A stretch of DNA of 64,000 nt from Cytophagaceae bacterium (GTDB lineage: Bacteria; Bacteroidota; Bacteroidia; Cytophagales; Spirosomataceae), in NCBI GenBank assembly GCA_016722655.1, contig JADKIR010000004.1, positions 2,604,001 to 2,668,000 of the forward strand, written 5' to 3'. The position numbers and the translations under genes were made by a program. Shown piece by piece: positions 51,231-60,635 of the stretch. The notes beneath the pieces were generated by a model. That model saw only the letters and a list, made by a program, of their open reading frames with translations. It did not search any database and was not told where the DNA came from. The first letter of the stretch is position 1; every line of letters starts with the position of its first letter.

Positions 51231-51475
51231 AAAAAACCTTCCCTGCAAAACAAAGCAAGCTTTTCGGCAGAACATAATGCGAAATCGTGGCTTTTAGAAT
51301 GAAGCATTGCGGGCGGCTAACAAACGTTGCCCGGCCTTGAACTGATCCGGGCCACGTTGGCTTCTGATGTTTTTACCAATTAAACGACTGATTTACTAAA
51401 GCTATGGGCTTTTCGCCTTTTACTATATGAGTTTCTGATGGAGTTTGCTGCTGAGTTTTGATTTATTGTGTGTAT
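51231..51475. repeat. Dispersed repeat, copy D (partial), after the parDE genes
   Basis: Matches copies B and C over GCAAGCTTTTCGGCAGAACA, ATGAAGCATTGCGGGCGGC, TAACAAACGTTGCCCGG and GAGTTTCTGATGGAGTTT, then diverges at about 51475. Its hairpin is GCCCGG / CCGGGC, different from copy B. It is preceded by CTGCCACCAAC. Confidence 0.85.
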
Positions 51476-51826
51476 TTTCAGTTCTTTGCCTTTTTTGGCT
51501 AATTTCTATCTTTTCGAACATACCATCTCTTATCCACGCTCATGCATGAGCCTTAGCTTTATGTTCATTCCACATTTTCTTGTAAAAGACTGGTGGATAG
51601 CTTGATTAAATTTTTAAAAAGAAAACAGTTTAATTTGCCATTATAAATCAATAATCTATATTCGTAAGGTCTTAAGGCCTGCATTTTGTATTTATCCACT
51701 CCAAAAGTTTAAAAGCTCATAGTTTTTTGAGGATCTGAGAAACAGAAAGTACAGCCTGATCATATTGGTGTAGTGGCTTGGAAATAAAATACGTAGTGTT
51801 AGTTTATTTTAACAGAAATAATAATA
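51476..51826. other. Intergenic region, about 350 bp, nothing recognised
   Basis: AT-rich spacer between the last repeat and the transglutaminase-like gene, marking the return to chromosomal gene content. I see no gene, RNA or strong promoter match. Confidence 0.4.
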
Positions 51827-52720
51827 ATGATAAAGAGAATTTTAAAGATATTTTCAATAATTCTTTTGCTTTTAATAGCATTTAGTTTCTGGATTTCGCC
51901 CCGGCTGGGTGGACTACTGGATTTTGGAAAAGAAAGTATTGACAAAGAAGTATTTCAATTGGAATTTGACTCCTCCGCTACCGGGAAATATGAATTGGTT
52001 TATGAAGTCAATTCCGAAAGGGAAGATCTGGTAAAACTTAGACAGGAATTTAAACTGGATAGTATAATAGCTGATTCCAGGACTGATTTTGAAAAAGTAA
52101 CAAAAATTCAGAGTTGGGTTCAAAGCCGATGGAAACATGACGGTGACAATTTGCCGGAGAAAAATGACGCTCTGTATATTTTGAAAGAAGCCGAAAAAGG
52201 AAGGCAGTTTAGATGTGTAGAATATAGTATAGTGGCCCACCAATGTTTGCAATCGCTTGGTTTTGTGGTCAGAGGCCTGGGTCTGATGACCAAAGACATT
52301 GATAAGGTAAAGTCAGGTGGAGGGCATGTGGTAAATGAAGTTTTTTTGAAAGATGCCCGGAAATGGGTTTTAATTGACCCTCAATATGACATTATTGCCA
52401 CTTACAACGGGATACCTTTAAATGCGGTCGAACTACAGAATTGTATCGCAAACAACCTGAATTTCGAAATCATAAATCCCAATAAAACTATTACTAAAAG
52501 TGAATACAAAGATTGGATTGGTCCATATCTCTATTATTTTTCCACCACCATAAAGGGAGAAAGAATTGAGATTTGGGATAGAATTGTTGGAAATAAAAGG
52601 CAATTGACACTGTATCCAAAAGGAGCTGAAAGACCGGCATATTTTCAAAACCTAATCAGGATTAATAACAGTTTTTATACCCATTCTGTAAATGACTTTT
52701 ATCCTAAAATAAATAAATAA
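51827..52720 (+). CDS. Transglutaminase-like domain protein, membrane-anchored
   Basis: A 297-residue protein with an N-terminal membrane or signal helix (ILKIFSIILLLLIAFSFWI). The papain-like transglutaminase core has the Cys in RCVEYSIVAHQCL, the His in GGGHVVNEVFL and the Asp in WVLIDPQYDI, in the expected order. Family members are mostly proteases or unknown; cross-linking need not be its role. It stands alone, converging with the LytTR gene across a 350-bp gap. Confidence 0.8.
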   Translation: MIKRILKIFSIILLLLIAFSFWISPRLGGLLDFGKESIDKEVFQLEFDSSATGKYELVYEVNSEREDLVKLRQEFKLDSIIADSRTDFEKVTKIQSWVQSRWKHDGDNLPEKNDALYILKEAEKGRQFRCVEYSIVAHQCLQSLGFVVRGLGLMTKDIDKVKSGGGHVVNEVFLKDARKWVLIDPQYDIIATYNGIPLNAVELQNCIANNLNFEIINPNKTITKSEYKDWIGPYLYYFSTTIKGERIEIWDRIVGNKRQLTLYPKGAERPAYFQNLIRINNSFYTHSVNDFYPKINK

Positions 52721-53070
52721 ACAGGATTTGGGGGTGAAAAAAAACATTTTGTAATTCATTGTTTTTCAGATAAATAAAAATTAGAATTACTCTGGAAAGG
52801 AACTTTGCATCGTACCTGACAAAGGCCCAATGTTTCTACGCCAAAAGGAAGGGTAAAGGCAAGAGGATTGGGTTTTCCCCTTGACCCGCTTTTAATTCAA
52901 TAAAAACATATTGCTTAATAATCAAAGTTCATTGCTTAGTAAAATGATTTCATTGATTTATATGAAAGTTCATTATTAAGTAAAACGGTATAAGGATTTA
53001 TGAGTCCAGGAATCTATCGGAGCAAATTGCACTCTTTTTATTGCCAAAAATAGTTTCAGAAGTAATTGCC
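52721..53070. other. Convergent intergenic region, about 350 bp
   Basis: Contains two related 24-bp segments, CAAAGTTCATTGCTTAGTAA (52923) and GAAAGTTCATTATTAAGTAA (52964), 41 bp apart. Both flanking genes end here, so a promoter role is unlikely. No gene seen. Confidence 0.4.
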
Positions 53071-53400
53071 CTAAACTAACCAAAGTTTCTCCAGGTTTAC
53101 AGATACTTCAGTCAGCCTTCTTCTCGAAATCTGTATTTCAGAGCCGTCAGAAACCCATAGTTTTTTAGTTCCGGGTGAAAAATCAGAACAAAAATTAAGG
53201 TTTACAATAAAGGATTTACTTACTCTTACAAATGGAAATTTCAGGAAATTCTGATAGTTTTTTAAGGTATATGACATCATGACATAGCTGCCATCTTCAA
53301 ACACAAACTTGGTGTAATTCTGTATTCCTTCAAGCTTTATCACATCATTTTCGGCATTTTCTATGAGCAGCAAATGACTTTGGCGGGGTTTATTTTTCAT
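53071..53400 (-). CDS. LytTR DNA-binding protein
   Basis: A 109-residue stand-alone LytTR domain without a receiver domain. The beta-rich DNA-binding core shows IKLEGIQNYTKFVFEDGSYVM, the FVRVSKSFIVNLNFCSDF segment and QISRRRLTEV, matching the family pattern. Regulators of this type bind short direct repeats upstream of surface or secretion genes. It lies 56 nt downstream of the surface-protein gene on the same strand. Confidence 0.85.
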   Translation of the reverse strand: MKNKPRQSHLLLIENAENDVIKLEGIQNYTKFVFEDGSYVMMSYTLKNYQNFLKFPFVRVSKSFIVNLNFCSDFSPGTKKLWVSDGSEIQISRRRLTEVSVNLEKLWLV

Positions 53401-53455
53401 GGTTTCATTTATTTTGTAATAGACAACAAATGAGGTGAAAGGTTAAGGCTTAAAT

Positions 53456-55123
53456 TCATTCATTATACGTAATTACTACTGAAGAAGCCTTCAATGTATT
53501 TACTTGCCAGGTTCCGGTTCCAATTGTGCTTTGTAATCGGGGTTCAATTACGATAAAATAGGAATTATTAAGATTATCTATGATTAATGGAGAATTAAAA
53601 TTTACTATGCCACTCCGGTAGGTATTATTATTTGGCAAAGGGGTTTGAAATTCCGAAACTATATATGCACCGCCATTCAATGTCGGGAAATTAACTCTCA
53701 TCAATTTAAAAACTAAATCATCAGTTGTAGAATTATCGACAAAATAGAACTTTAAGGCAGTTACCTGAGTTCCATGAGGCAACTCAATTGGGGAGAATAC
53801 AGCACCCTGAGTAGTAGGGTTAAATCCTAATAAATCATTGGTATAATTGATTTTAGTAAAATCAGATCCTGTCGAAGGCTTAAATTTTGAAGGATGAATA
53901 CTTAAGTATTTTGTTTGCGGGCTAGTTGTTAAGGTGCCATTGGCATCGCTATAAACATATCTTGTTCCTGTTCCCGCTAAACCGGATGCACGAATATTTC
54001 CTGCAACATGGAGTTTTTCGGCTGGGTTATTTATTCCTATGCCTAATCCGGTACTATTTACCCTCATTAGTTCAGTTGACGATGACGCATTATTTGCCAC
54101 ATAAAATACATGAGAGCCATTTGGAACATCTACCTGATAACGTAAGGCATTTCCGTTTACTCCAAAACCTACATATTGGTGATCGTTATTTGCGAATTCA
54201 TACATTACAATTTTGCGGTTGGCAATAGTTGAGGCAAATTGAAGCGGTGCATTTGGTGTACTTGTTCCGATACCAATGTTTCCGTTTCCTTTAAACCTCA
54301 CATTCTCAGTAAAGGCCAAACTTCTTCCATATCCAAAAACAAAATCATCCTGATCTGATGGTGTAAACAATTGAAATTTTGCAGCCTGAATGCCAAAACC
54401 ATAATGATTGGTGGAGTTGCTTAAGTTGCCGCCATAAAATGATATTTTATCACCCAGATCATCCTTAAAACTCATTTGATACTGTGGAGTAGTGGTATTT
54501 ATTCCAATTTTTCCATCATTTAGTATAGAAAATCTTTCTTGAAGTTGCCCAGCATTGCCAATTGCATTTGTAAAAAAACCCATTCTCGCTTCTGTTTCTG
54601 ATTTGCCAATGGTTTTTATAGCACCGGTATAGTTTGAACCAGTTCGGAAAAATATTCTATTTTCAACTCCATTTGCCAATGTCGATTTATTATGTAATTG
54701 TAACATATCACTGGTACTTGAGCTAAGTGAAAAAGCTACGCTATTAATTTTACCACTATTACCTGAATAATAAAATATCGAATCTGTACCTTCATAAATT
54801 CCAAATTCATCGGGAGAATATGATGGGTTGGGTGTGTAAGTATGCTTAATACTAAAAGCTGAGTTAAAGTCAATACTGTTATAGCTTTTCCATCCCCATG
54901 ATTGAGAAGGAACAAAACTTTGCAATTGAATTTTAGAATGGCCAATTGTACCCCCAAAAAAAACTGGGGGAGTTGGGAGGTCACCATCACCTTGAATTGT
55001 TAATTGTGCAGTTCCTGCTTTTTGGAAAATTTTCAAATGAGAAGCATCAGTAGGCGAGATTGTAATAGACTGTTGTCCGAAACAAAAATTAGAAATTAAT
55101 AAAGCAAACAAAATCTTTTTCAT
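53456..55123 (-). CDS. Secreted tail-fibre-like surface protein
   Basis: Starts at the ATG at 55123 with signal peptide MKKILFALLISNFCFGQ; the longer frame is not conserved. The mature protein (about 540 aa) is built of beta segments typical of trimeric fibres (NGNIGIGTSTPNAPLQFA, GIGINNPAEKLHVAGNIRA, YVYSDANGTL). The C-terminal 150 aa form a different beta domain (TLNGGAYIVSEF) without an S74 chaperone, unlike the related protein at 18293-19506. It lies between the LytTR gene and a NarL-type regulator. Probable surface adhesin or matrix protein; function not shown. Confidence 0.75.
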   Translation of the reverse strand: MKKILFALLISNFCFGQQSITISPTDASHLKIFQKAGTAQLTIQGDGDLPTPPVFFGGTIGHSKIQLQSFVPSQSWGWKSYNSIDFNSAFSIKHTYTPNPSYSPDEFGIYEGTDSIFYYSGNSGKINSVAFSLSSSTSDMLQLHNKSTLANGVENRIFFRTGSNYTGAIKTIGKSETEARMGFFTNAIGNAGQLQERFSILNDGKIGINTTTPQYQMSFKDDLGDKISFYGGNLSNSTNHYGFGIQAAKFQLFTPSDQDDFVFGYGRSLAFTENVRFKGNGNIGIGTSTPNAPLQFASTIANRKIVMYEFANNDHQYVGFGVNGNALRYQVDVPNGSHVFYVANNASSSTELMRVNSTGLGIGINNPAEKLHVAGNIRASGLAGTGTRYVYSDANGTLTTSPQTKYLSIHPSKFKPSTGSDFTKINYTNDLLGFNPTTQGAVFSPIELPHGTQVTALKFYFVDNSTTDDLVFKLMRVNFPTLNGGAYIVSEFQTPLPNNNTYRSGIVNFNSPLIIDNLNNSYFIVIEPRLQSTIGTGTWQVNTLKASSVVITYNE

Positions 55124-55204
55124 GGCTAACAAGTTTGATTGGTTTCGGTACAAATTTCCGTAAACCATTCATGCTCGTCAATCGGATAAATATATGGTTT
55201 TTAG

Positions 55205-55849
55205 CTAAATCAACTTGTCCATCAAAGCTTTCACCACCGCCTCAGACTTTGAATTTACATGTAGTTTTTTGTATATATTATTAATATGGCTTCGCACGGT
55301 ACCCATACTTATATAGCAATTGGCAGCTATCATTTTGTAAGAGTCGCCGTCAACGAGACATTTCAAAATGTCCAGTTCACGGTCTGATAGGTTGTTTTCT
55401 GTATTCTTAACGACTTTAGGCTGTGCAAAAAACTCCAGAACCTTTCGGGCGATGGCCGGGGTCATGGGTGAGCCTCCATTGTAAATCTCATGAATGGCCT
55501 CAATGATTTCGATGATTTTGGATTTTTTGAGCAAATAACCAGATGCACCAGCTTGCAATGCACTGAAAAGCTTGTCGCGGTCTTCAAAAACCGTCAAAAT
55601 CAAAATATTTACATTTTCATATTGCTCTTTTACCAATTTGGTGGCCTCTATGCCATTCATTTGAGGCATATCTACATCCATCAGAATCACGTCTGGAAGT
55701 GCATTTTTACAATGCTGAAGAATTTCAATTGGTGATTCATAAGCCCCGAGGAATTCAAACTCCTCCGAATTTTGCAGCAAATGGGCCAAACTGGTTCTAA
55801 GGGTAAGGTTGTCTTCGTACAATGCTACTTTGATCACGTTTTGGCTCAT
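55205..55849 (-). CDS. NarL/FixJ-type response regulator
   Basis: A 214-residue two-domain regulator. The receiver has the phospho-acceptor Asp in VILMDVDMPQMNG, the Thr in LILTVFED and the Lys in GYLLKKSK. The C-terminal LuxR HTH is LSDRELDILKCLVDGDSYKM followed by GTVRSHINNIYKKL. The first five residues of the longer frame are probably not translated; I use the second ATG. It lies 53 nt after the histidine kinase gene and is surely its partner. Confidence 0.9.
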   Translation of the reverse strand: MSQNVIKVALYEDNLTLRTSLAHLLQNSEEFEFLGAYESPIEILQHCKNALPDVILMDVDMPQMNGIEATKLVKEQYENVNILILTVFEDRDKLFSALQAGASGYLLKKSKIIEIIEAIHEIYNGGSPMTPAIARKVLEFFAQPKVVKNTENNLSDRELDILKCLVDGDSYKMIAANCYISMGTVRSHINNIYKKLHVNSKSEAVVKALMDKLI

Positions 55850-55917
55850 TTTTAATAAAGGCAAAGTGAATACTATTTTTTTAAGTAAGCAATCAGATAT
55901 ATATATGGTTTTTATGT

Positions 55918-57873
55918 TCAGAACTTTATGGACAAAATAACTTCAGTTCCCTTTCCAACTTCACTTTGAATGTCCAGATCAGCATCAATTTTCTTCGCCC
56001 GGCTGTGCATATTTTTCCGACCATTTCTATCCGTATGTTCTTTTATATCAAAGCCAATTCCTTTGTCTATAATTTTGAATATTAATTTGTTACCTGCAAC
56101 TCTTCCCTCAATGTGAGCACTTTTAGTTTCGCTATATTTTACCAAATTATTTATGGCTTCTTTCAGTATCAAATAGATGTCCCTACGTATGCCCATATCT
56201 ATTTTGACACTTTCAAGCTCAGGTGAAAAATCAAATTTGAAATCAATGTCTTTGGACTCCAACATGGGAATAGCATAGGATTTTAGCCGGGTTTCGAGAT
56301 TATAAAACTCATCATTGTCGGGGTTGATGGTCCAGATGATCTCATCCATTTTTTCAATTACATTTCTGGCATCATTGCTTACCTGAGACATGATTTCAGG
56401 ATTAAATTGCTCCTTTTTTTGTTGAAATGCCACCAACTCTGAAAGTATAGAAATACTGCTCAGCGTACTTCCAATCTCATCGTGTAGGTCTGCGGCTATT
56501 TGATTGCGGAGTTTTTGCGAGGCCTGCAATTGTTTCAGACGGTTTCTGGAAACCACATAAGCAAATGCAAAACCAACCAGCAAAATGCCGAATATGGCAC
56601 CGAAAATCCAGGTATTTTGTCTAAAGGCAGCGTTTTTTTGCTCCTCCTGCAATACTTTTATCTGTTCTTCTTTTTTGTCACTTTCATACTTTGATATCAA
56701 ATCCTGACGCAATTGTTCGGAATTTTGAGCCGCCAAAGAATCTGCATATTGTTTTTCCTGCACTGAAAACTTGTAAGCATTCTTGAAATCGCCGGTTTCA
56801 GCATAAAAATCAACCAGGGCAGATACTGTTGCTTTTTTGTCTAAAATATCCTCAATTTGATCGATAAGTTTATGGGCTTCTTTCAAATATTTTTCAGCCT
56901 GAGCATATTTTTTCTGCATCATATAAACATCTCCCAATGCCAAATAAGCCGTGCTCAAAGCGTTGGCAGATTCGGCAACTTTACATATTTCAAGGTTTTT
57001 ATTTAAATACTTCAGAGCCTCGGGATAGTTTTTCAATTGTGTGTACATACGGCCCAGGTTGGACAAAGCATCGGTTTGTAAAAGCAAATACTTTTCGGTT
57101 TCAGCCAATTCCAGGGCCTTTTTGTAGTGTTTTATGGCTTCTTGAGGTTGTTTTTTTAAATCGTAAATATTGCCAATACTATTTTCCGATATCGCAACAT
57201 TTTTTATATTGTCATATTTTGTGGCCAATTGCTGACCTCTCAAATAGTATTCAATAGCCTTATCATATTTTTTATCATATTTATAAATGTCTCCCACCAT
57301 TTCATAAGGGCCACTATCAGGAAGTTTGATAATCTTTATGTTTTTTTCCTGCACTTCTATGGCTCTCATGGCATAAACCAAGGCACTATCACGTTGTCCA
57401 AGGTCATCAAAGGCAACGGCAATATTATTCAGTGAAGCTTCTACCAAAGAAGGGTGCAATTTGTAATTGGTAACGACTTCCAGACAATTTTTAAAATTCC
57501 TCAAAGCTTCTCTGGGCTGTGATTTATTGGTTGCAATTATGGCTTTGATAAGGTAACTGAAATAGATTCCACGGCCATAGTTCAATTTTTCAGAAACGGC
57601 TTTTTGTACATTCGCCAAAGAATCAGCCTTCTTAAAATTGAGGTCTTCATAAATTAATTTCAAAGCATAGGGCCTTATGGCCCTTATGTAAACGGTATCT
57701 GGTTTAGTATAATTTTTAATGAAAATTGCCAATGAATCCTTTGTTTTAGGAATAATTGCAGGATCCTGTGCCTGGAGTTTGTTGGGTAAAATATAGAAGG
57801 AAAGAAATAAACCAAATAGGGAAGAAGTCAGAAGTCTGATTGGTTTGAATTTTAGAGTTTTCAATAAAATCAT
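55918..57873 (-). CDS. TPR-containing sensor histidine kinase (NarX/DesK-like)
   Basis: A 651-residue kinase with signal peptide, about seven TPR units in the periplasm (for example SIGNIYDLKKQPQEAIKHYK, ALGDVYMMQKKYAQAEKYLK), one membrane helix (TWIFGAIFGILLVGFAFAYVV, about 420), then the HisKA_3 phospho-acceptor in ADLHDEIGSTLSS and a HATPase with the N-box KEAINNLVKYS and G-boxes DKGIGFD and GKGTEVIL. Forms a pair with the downstream response regulator. The TPR sensor suggests detection of a protein or peptide outside the cytoplasm. Confidence 0.92.
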   Translation of the reverse strand: MILLKTLKFKPIRLLTSSLFGLFLSFYILPNKLQAQDPAIIPKTKDSLAIFIKNYTKPDTVYIRAIRPYALKLIYEDLNFKKADSLANVQKAVSEKLNYGRGIYFSYLIKAIIATNKSQPREALRNFKNCLEVVTNYKLHPSLVEASLNNIAVAFDDLGQRDSALVYAMRAIEVQEKNIKIIKLPDSGPYEMVGDIYKYDKKYDKAIEYYLRGQQLATKYDNIKNVAISENSIGNIYDLKKQPQEAIKHYKKALELAETEKYLLLQTDALSNLGRMYTQLKNYPEALKYLNKNLEICKVAESANALSTAYLALGDVYMMQKKYAQAEKYLKEAHKLIDQIEDILDKKATVSALVDFYAETGDFKNAYKFSVQEKQYADSLAAQNSEQLRQDLISKYESDKKEEQIKVLQEEQKNAAFRQNTWIFGAIFGILLVGFAFAYVVSRNRLKQLQASQKLRNQIAADLHDEIGSTLSSISILSELVAFQQKKEQFNPEIMSQVSNDARNVIEKMDEIIWTINPDNDEFYNLETRLKSYAIPMLESKDIDFKFDFSPELESVKIDMGIRRDIYLILKEAINNLVKYSETKSAHIEGRVAGNKLIFKIIDKGIGFDIKEHTDRNGRKNMHSRAKKIDADLDIQSEVGKGTEVILSIKF

Positions 57874-58020
57874 AATAAAATTAGAATCAGGGTTGACATA
57901 AAATTTGCAGAATAAATTTTAAGGTCAAATAGTAGCCCACTGAATTTTATTTTATGGAAAAATTAAAGGAGAAAAAAATAGCTCCTCCTCTTAAATCACA
58001 ACCAGGATTTTTTATGCAAA

Positions 58021-58047
58021 AAAAAGCCGGAGTCCCCCCCGGCTTCT
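58021..58047 (-). terminator. Rho-independent terminator after accC
   Basis: On the minus strand AAGCCGG and CCGGCTT form a stem with a G-rich loop, followed by a run of T. It lies about 70 nt after the accC stop at 58118. Confidence 0.65.
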
Positions 58048-58059
58048 TCTACTTATAAA

Positions 58060-58111
58060 TACTTACTAACTTTCTAACTTACTAACTTTCCAACTTACTA
58101 ACTTCCTAACT
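58060..58111. repeat. Short tandem repeat, 16-bp period, about 3.5 units
   Basis: Units of AACTTACTAACTTTCT with single-base changes, between the terminator and the accC stop codon. It would be in the 3' untranslated region of the accC transcript. Confidence 0.7.
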
Positions 58112-58117
58112 TTCTCT

Positions 58118-59461
58118 TCACAAATCAGAAAAATCAAAACTTTCCAAAAAGCTCGTATTGAATATCCCCGACTGGAAGGTTGGGTCATCCATGAGTTTAA
58201 GATGAAAAGGAATTGTAGTTTTAACGCCATCAATGAAAAACTCCTGAAGGGCTCTTTTCATCCTTACCAATACTTCCTCTCTTGAGCGGGCCGTTACGAT
58301 AAGTTTGGCTATCATCGAATCATAATTTGGCGGAATGGTATAGCCAGCATATACGTGCGAGTCCACCCTTACCCCATGTCCACCTGGAACATTGATTTGT
58401 TTGATCAATCCAGGACTAGGTCTGAAGTTCTGCATAGGATCTTCGGCATTGATCCGGCATTCCATTGCAAACATTTTAGGGAAATAGTTTTCGCCCGAAA
58501 TAGGCACCCCTGCGGCCACTTTTATTTGTTCTTTGATCAGGTCAAAGTCCGTAACTTCTTCAGTGATAGGATGCTCTACCTGGATACGGGTGTTCATTTC
58601 CATAAAATAGAACTTGCCGTGTTTGTCCAGAAGAAACTCAACTGTACCAGCACCTTCATATTTAATGGCTGCCGCTCCAGCAATGGCTGCTTCACCCATT
58701 CTTTTTCTTAAATCATCAGAAACAACCGGTGAGGGGGTTTCTTCTACCAATTTTTGGTGCCTTCTCTGAATCGAACAATCCCTTTCTGAGAGGTGGCATA
58801 CTTTGCCAAACTGGTCACCAACTATCTGAATCTCGATGTGACGAGGTTCTTCTATATATTTTTCAAGATAGAGTCCGTCATTACCGAAAGCGGCCCCTGA
58901 TTCCATTTTCGCGTCGTCCCAGTTTTTCTGAAACTCATCCGAATTCCGGATAATTCTCATCCCACGGCCACCACCACCGGCAGTAGCTTTGATTATAACC
59001 GGATAACCGATCTCTTCGGCAAGTTTAATGCCTTGCTCAACCGTATCAATAAGTCCTTCTGAGCCCGGAATACAAGGTACCCCAGCTTTTTTCATGGTCT
59101 CTTTGGCCGTAGCTTTATCGCCCATGAGGTTGATTTGGTCGGCCGTAGCTCCAATAAATTTAATATTGTAATCTTCACATATCCTCGAAAACTCGGCGTT
59201 TTCAGACAAAAATCCGTAGCCGGGATGTATCGCATCGGCGTTGGTCAGTTCGGCAGCAGAGATTATACTGGGAATATTGAGATAGGATAGTTTACTGGCT
59301 GGCGGACCGATACAAACGGCCTCATCGGCGAATCTTACATGGAGGCTTTCTTTATCGGCAGTAGAATATACAGCTACTGTTTTGATGCCCATTTCTTTAC
59401 AGGTACGAATAATCCTGAGAGCAATTTCGCCCCTATTTGCAATTAATATTTTCTTAAACAT
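58118..59461 (-). CDS. accC: Acetyl-CoA carboxylase, biotin carboxylase subunit
   Basis: Carboxylates the biotin of AccB using ATP and bicarbonate, the first step of fatty-acid synthesis. It begins MFKKILIANRGEIALRII and shows the ATP-grasp loop KATAGGGGRGMRII and the active-site segments FMEMNTRIQVEHPITE. 447 aa is standard. It lies 44 nt after accB in the cluster accB-accC. Confidence 0.97.
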   Translation of the reverse strand: MFKKILIANRGEIALRIIRTCKEMGIKTVAVYSTADKESLHVRFADEAVCIGPPASKLSYLNIPSIISAAELTNADAIHPGYGFLSENAEFSRICEDYNIKFIGATADQINLMGDKATAKETMKKAGVPCIPGSEGLIDTVEQGIKLAEEIGYPVIIKATAGGGGRGMRIIRNSDEFQKNWDDAKMESGAAFGNDGLYLEKYIEEPRHIEIQIVGDQFGKVCHLSERDCSIQRRHQKLVEETPSPVVSDDLRKRMGEAAIAGAAAIKYEGAGTVEFLLDKHGKFYFMEMNTRIQVEHPITEEVTDFDLIKEQIKVAAGVPISGENYFPKMFAMECRINAEDPMQNFRPSPGLIKQINVPGGHGVRVDSHVYAGYTIPPNYDSMIAKLIVTARSREEVLVRMKRALQEFFIDGVKTTIPFHLKLMDDPTFQSGIFNTSFLESFDFSDL

Positions 59462-59505
59462 AGCTAAGTTTATGATTCTTTAAACAGGAAACAAATGAGC
59501 TAGGC

Positions 59506-59988
59506 TCAAGAAGGGTCAACCAAAAACAGTGGTTGGTCGTATTCTACAGGAGTGGCATCGTCCACCAATATTTTAACGATTTTTCCTGACACTTCTGATT
59601 CGATTTCATTGAAAAGCTTCATGGCTTCCAGAATACAGATTACTTTTCCGGCTTGAATTTCATCACCAACTTCTACAAAATTTGGTTTTCCGGGGCCGCC
59701 TGATCTGTAAAAAGTACCAATCATAGGAGCTTTTACTTCAACAAGTTTGCTATTGACAGCAGGTGCTGCAGGTTCGGCATCGGCAACTTCTTTGGCCACA
59801 GCGGGTGCTGAGTGCTCCGGTAAATAGCTGATCGGAGAGTTTTCAATAACCGGAGCGGTTACATATCTTACTCCACTTTCTACATTTCTTTTGATCTGAA
59901 GTTTCAGCTCAGCAGTTTCAATGTTGACTTCATTCAGGTCTGATTTCGAAATAAAGTCTATTAATTTCTGAATTTCTCTGGTATCCAT
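59506..59988 (-). CDS. accB: Acetyl-CoA carboxylase, biotin carboxyl carrier protein
   Basis: Carries the biotin that AccC carboxylates. I use the ATG at 59988 (MDTREIQKLIDFISKSDLNE), the usual AccB start; the upstream frame is not conserved. A Pro/Ala-rich linker (about 70-85) leads to the biotinyl domain, whose target Lys is in CILEAMKLFNEIE. 160 aa. Confidence 0.95.
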   Translation of the reverse strand: MDTREIQKLIDFISKSDLNEVNIETAELKLQIKRNVESGVRYVTAPVIENSPISYLPEHSAPAVAKEVADAEPAAPAVNSKLVEVKAPMIGTFYRSGGPGKPNFVEVGDEIQAGKVICILEAMKLFNEIESEVSGKIVKILVDDATPVEYDQPLFLVDPS

Positions 59989-60063
59989 ATTTTTGATTAG
60001 GAGTATATAGGTTTTGTTGCAAATGTAATAATTATCAAAACTCAATTACATTTTCACTATTTT

Positions 60064-60633
60064 TTATTTCTCTTTAACTCTTGAATCGTATTCGTAGGTT
60101 GTCGTATTAACTTTGATAAGCTCGTCGTTGTCAATAAATAAAGGCACTTTGATAGTAGCACCGGTTTCAACTTTAGCGGGCTTGGTCGCATTGGTGGCAG
60201 TATCGCCTCTTACGCCGGGTTCAGTATATACAATTCTCAGTTCTACATACGAAGGCATTTCAACCGAAAGCGGGGTTTCTGTTTCAGCATGAACAAGGAT
60301 GTCGATGTTGGTTCCTTCTTTCATCAAATCAGCCTGCGGTACCATGGCCTCATTGAGTGAAATCTGCTCAAAAGACTCATTATCCATGAAGTTGAAGCCC
60401 ATTTCGTCCTGATATAGAAACTGATACGGTCTTTTTTCGATTCGGGCGGTAATCACTTTTTCACCCGCCGTAAAAGTATTGTCGAGTACTTTTCCAGACT
60501 TGATGTTTTTAAGTTTAGTTCTCACAAATGCACCACCTTTACCGGGTTTTACATGCTGAAACTCCACTATAGTATAAAGGTCGTTGTTCCATTCAAGACA
60601 AAGTCCGTTTCTGAAATCTGCTGTTGTTGCCAT
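60064..60633 (-). CDS. efp: Translation elongation factor P
   Basis: Rescues ribosomes stalled at polyproline. 189 aa with the three beta domains; the loop tip that carries the modified residue is in VKPGKGGAFVRTKLKN, with Lys at the tip. C-terminal EGATIKVP-like end (ETGATIKVPLFIDNDELI). It lies 75 nt upstream of accB. Confidence 0.96.
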   Translation of the reverse strand: MATTADFRNGLCLEWNNDLYTIVEFQHVKPGKGGAFVRTKLKNIKSGKVLDNTFTAGEKVITARIEKRPYQFLYQDEMGFNFMDNESFEQISLNEAMVPQADLMKEGTNIDILVHAETETPLSVEMPSYVELRIVYTEPGVRGDTATNATKPAKVETGATIKVPLFIDNDELIKVNTTTYEYDSRVKEK

Positions 60634-60635
60634 AA

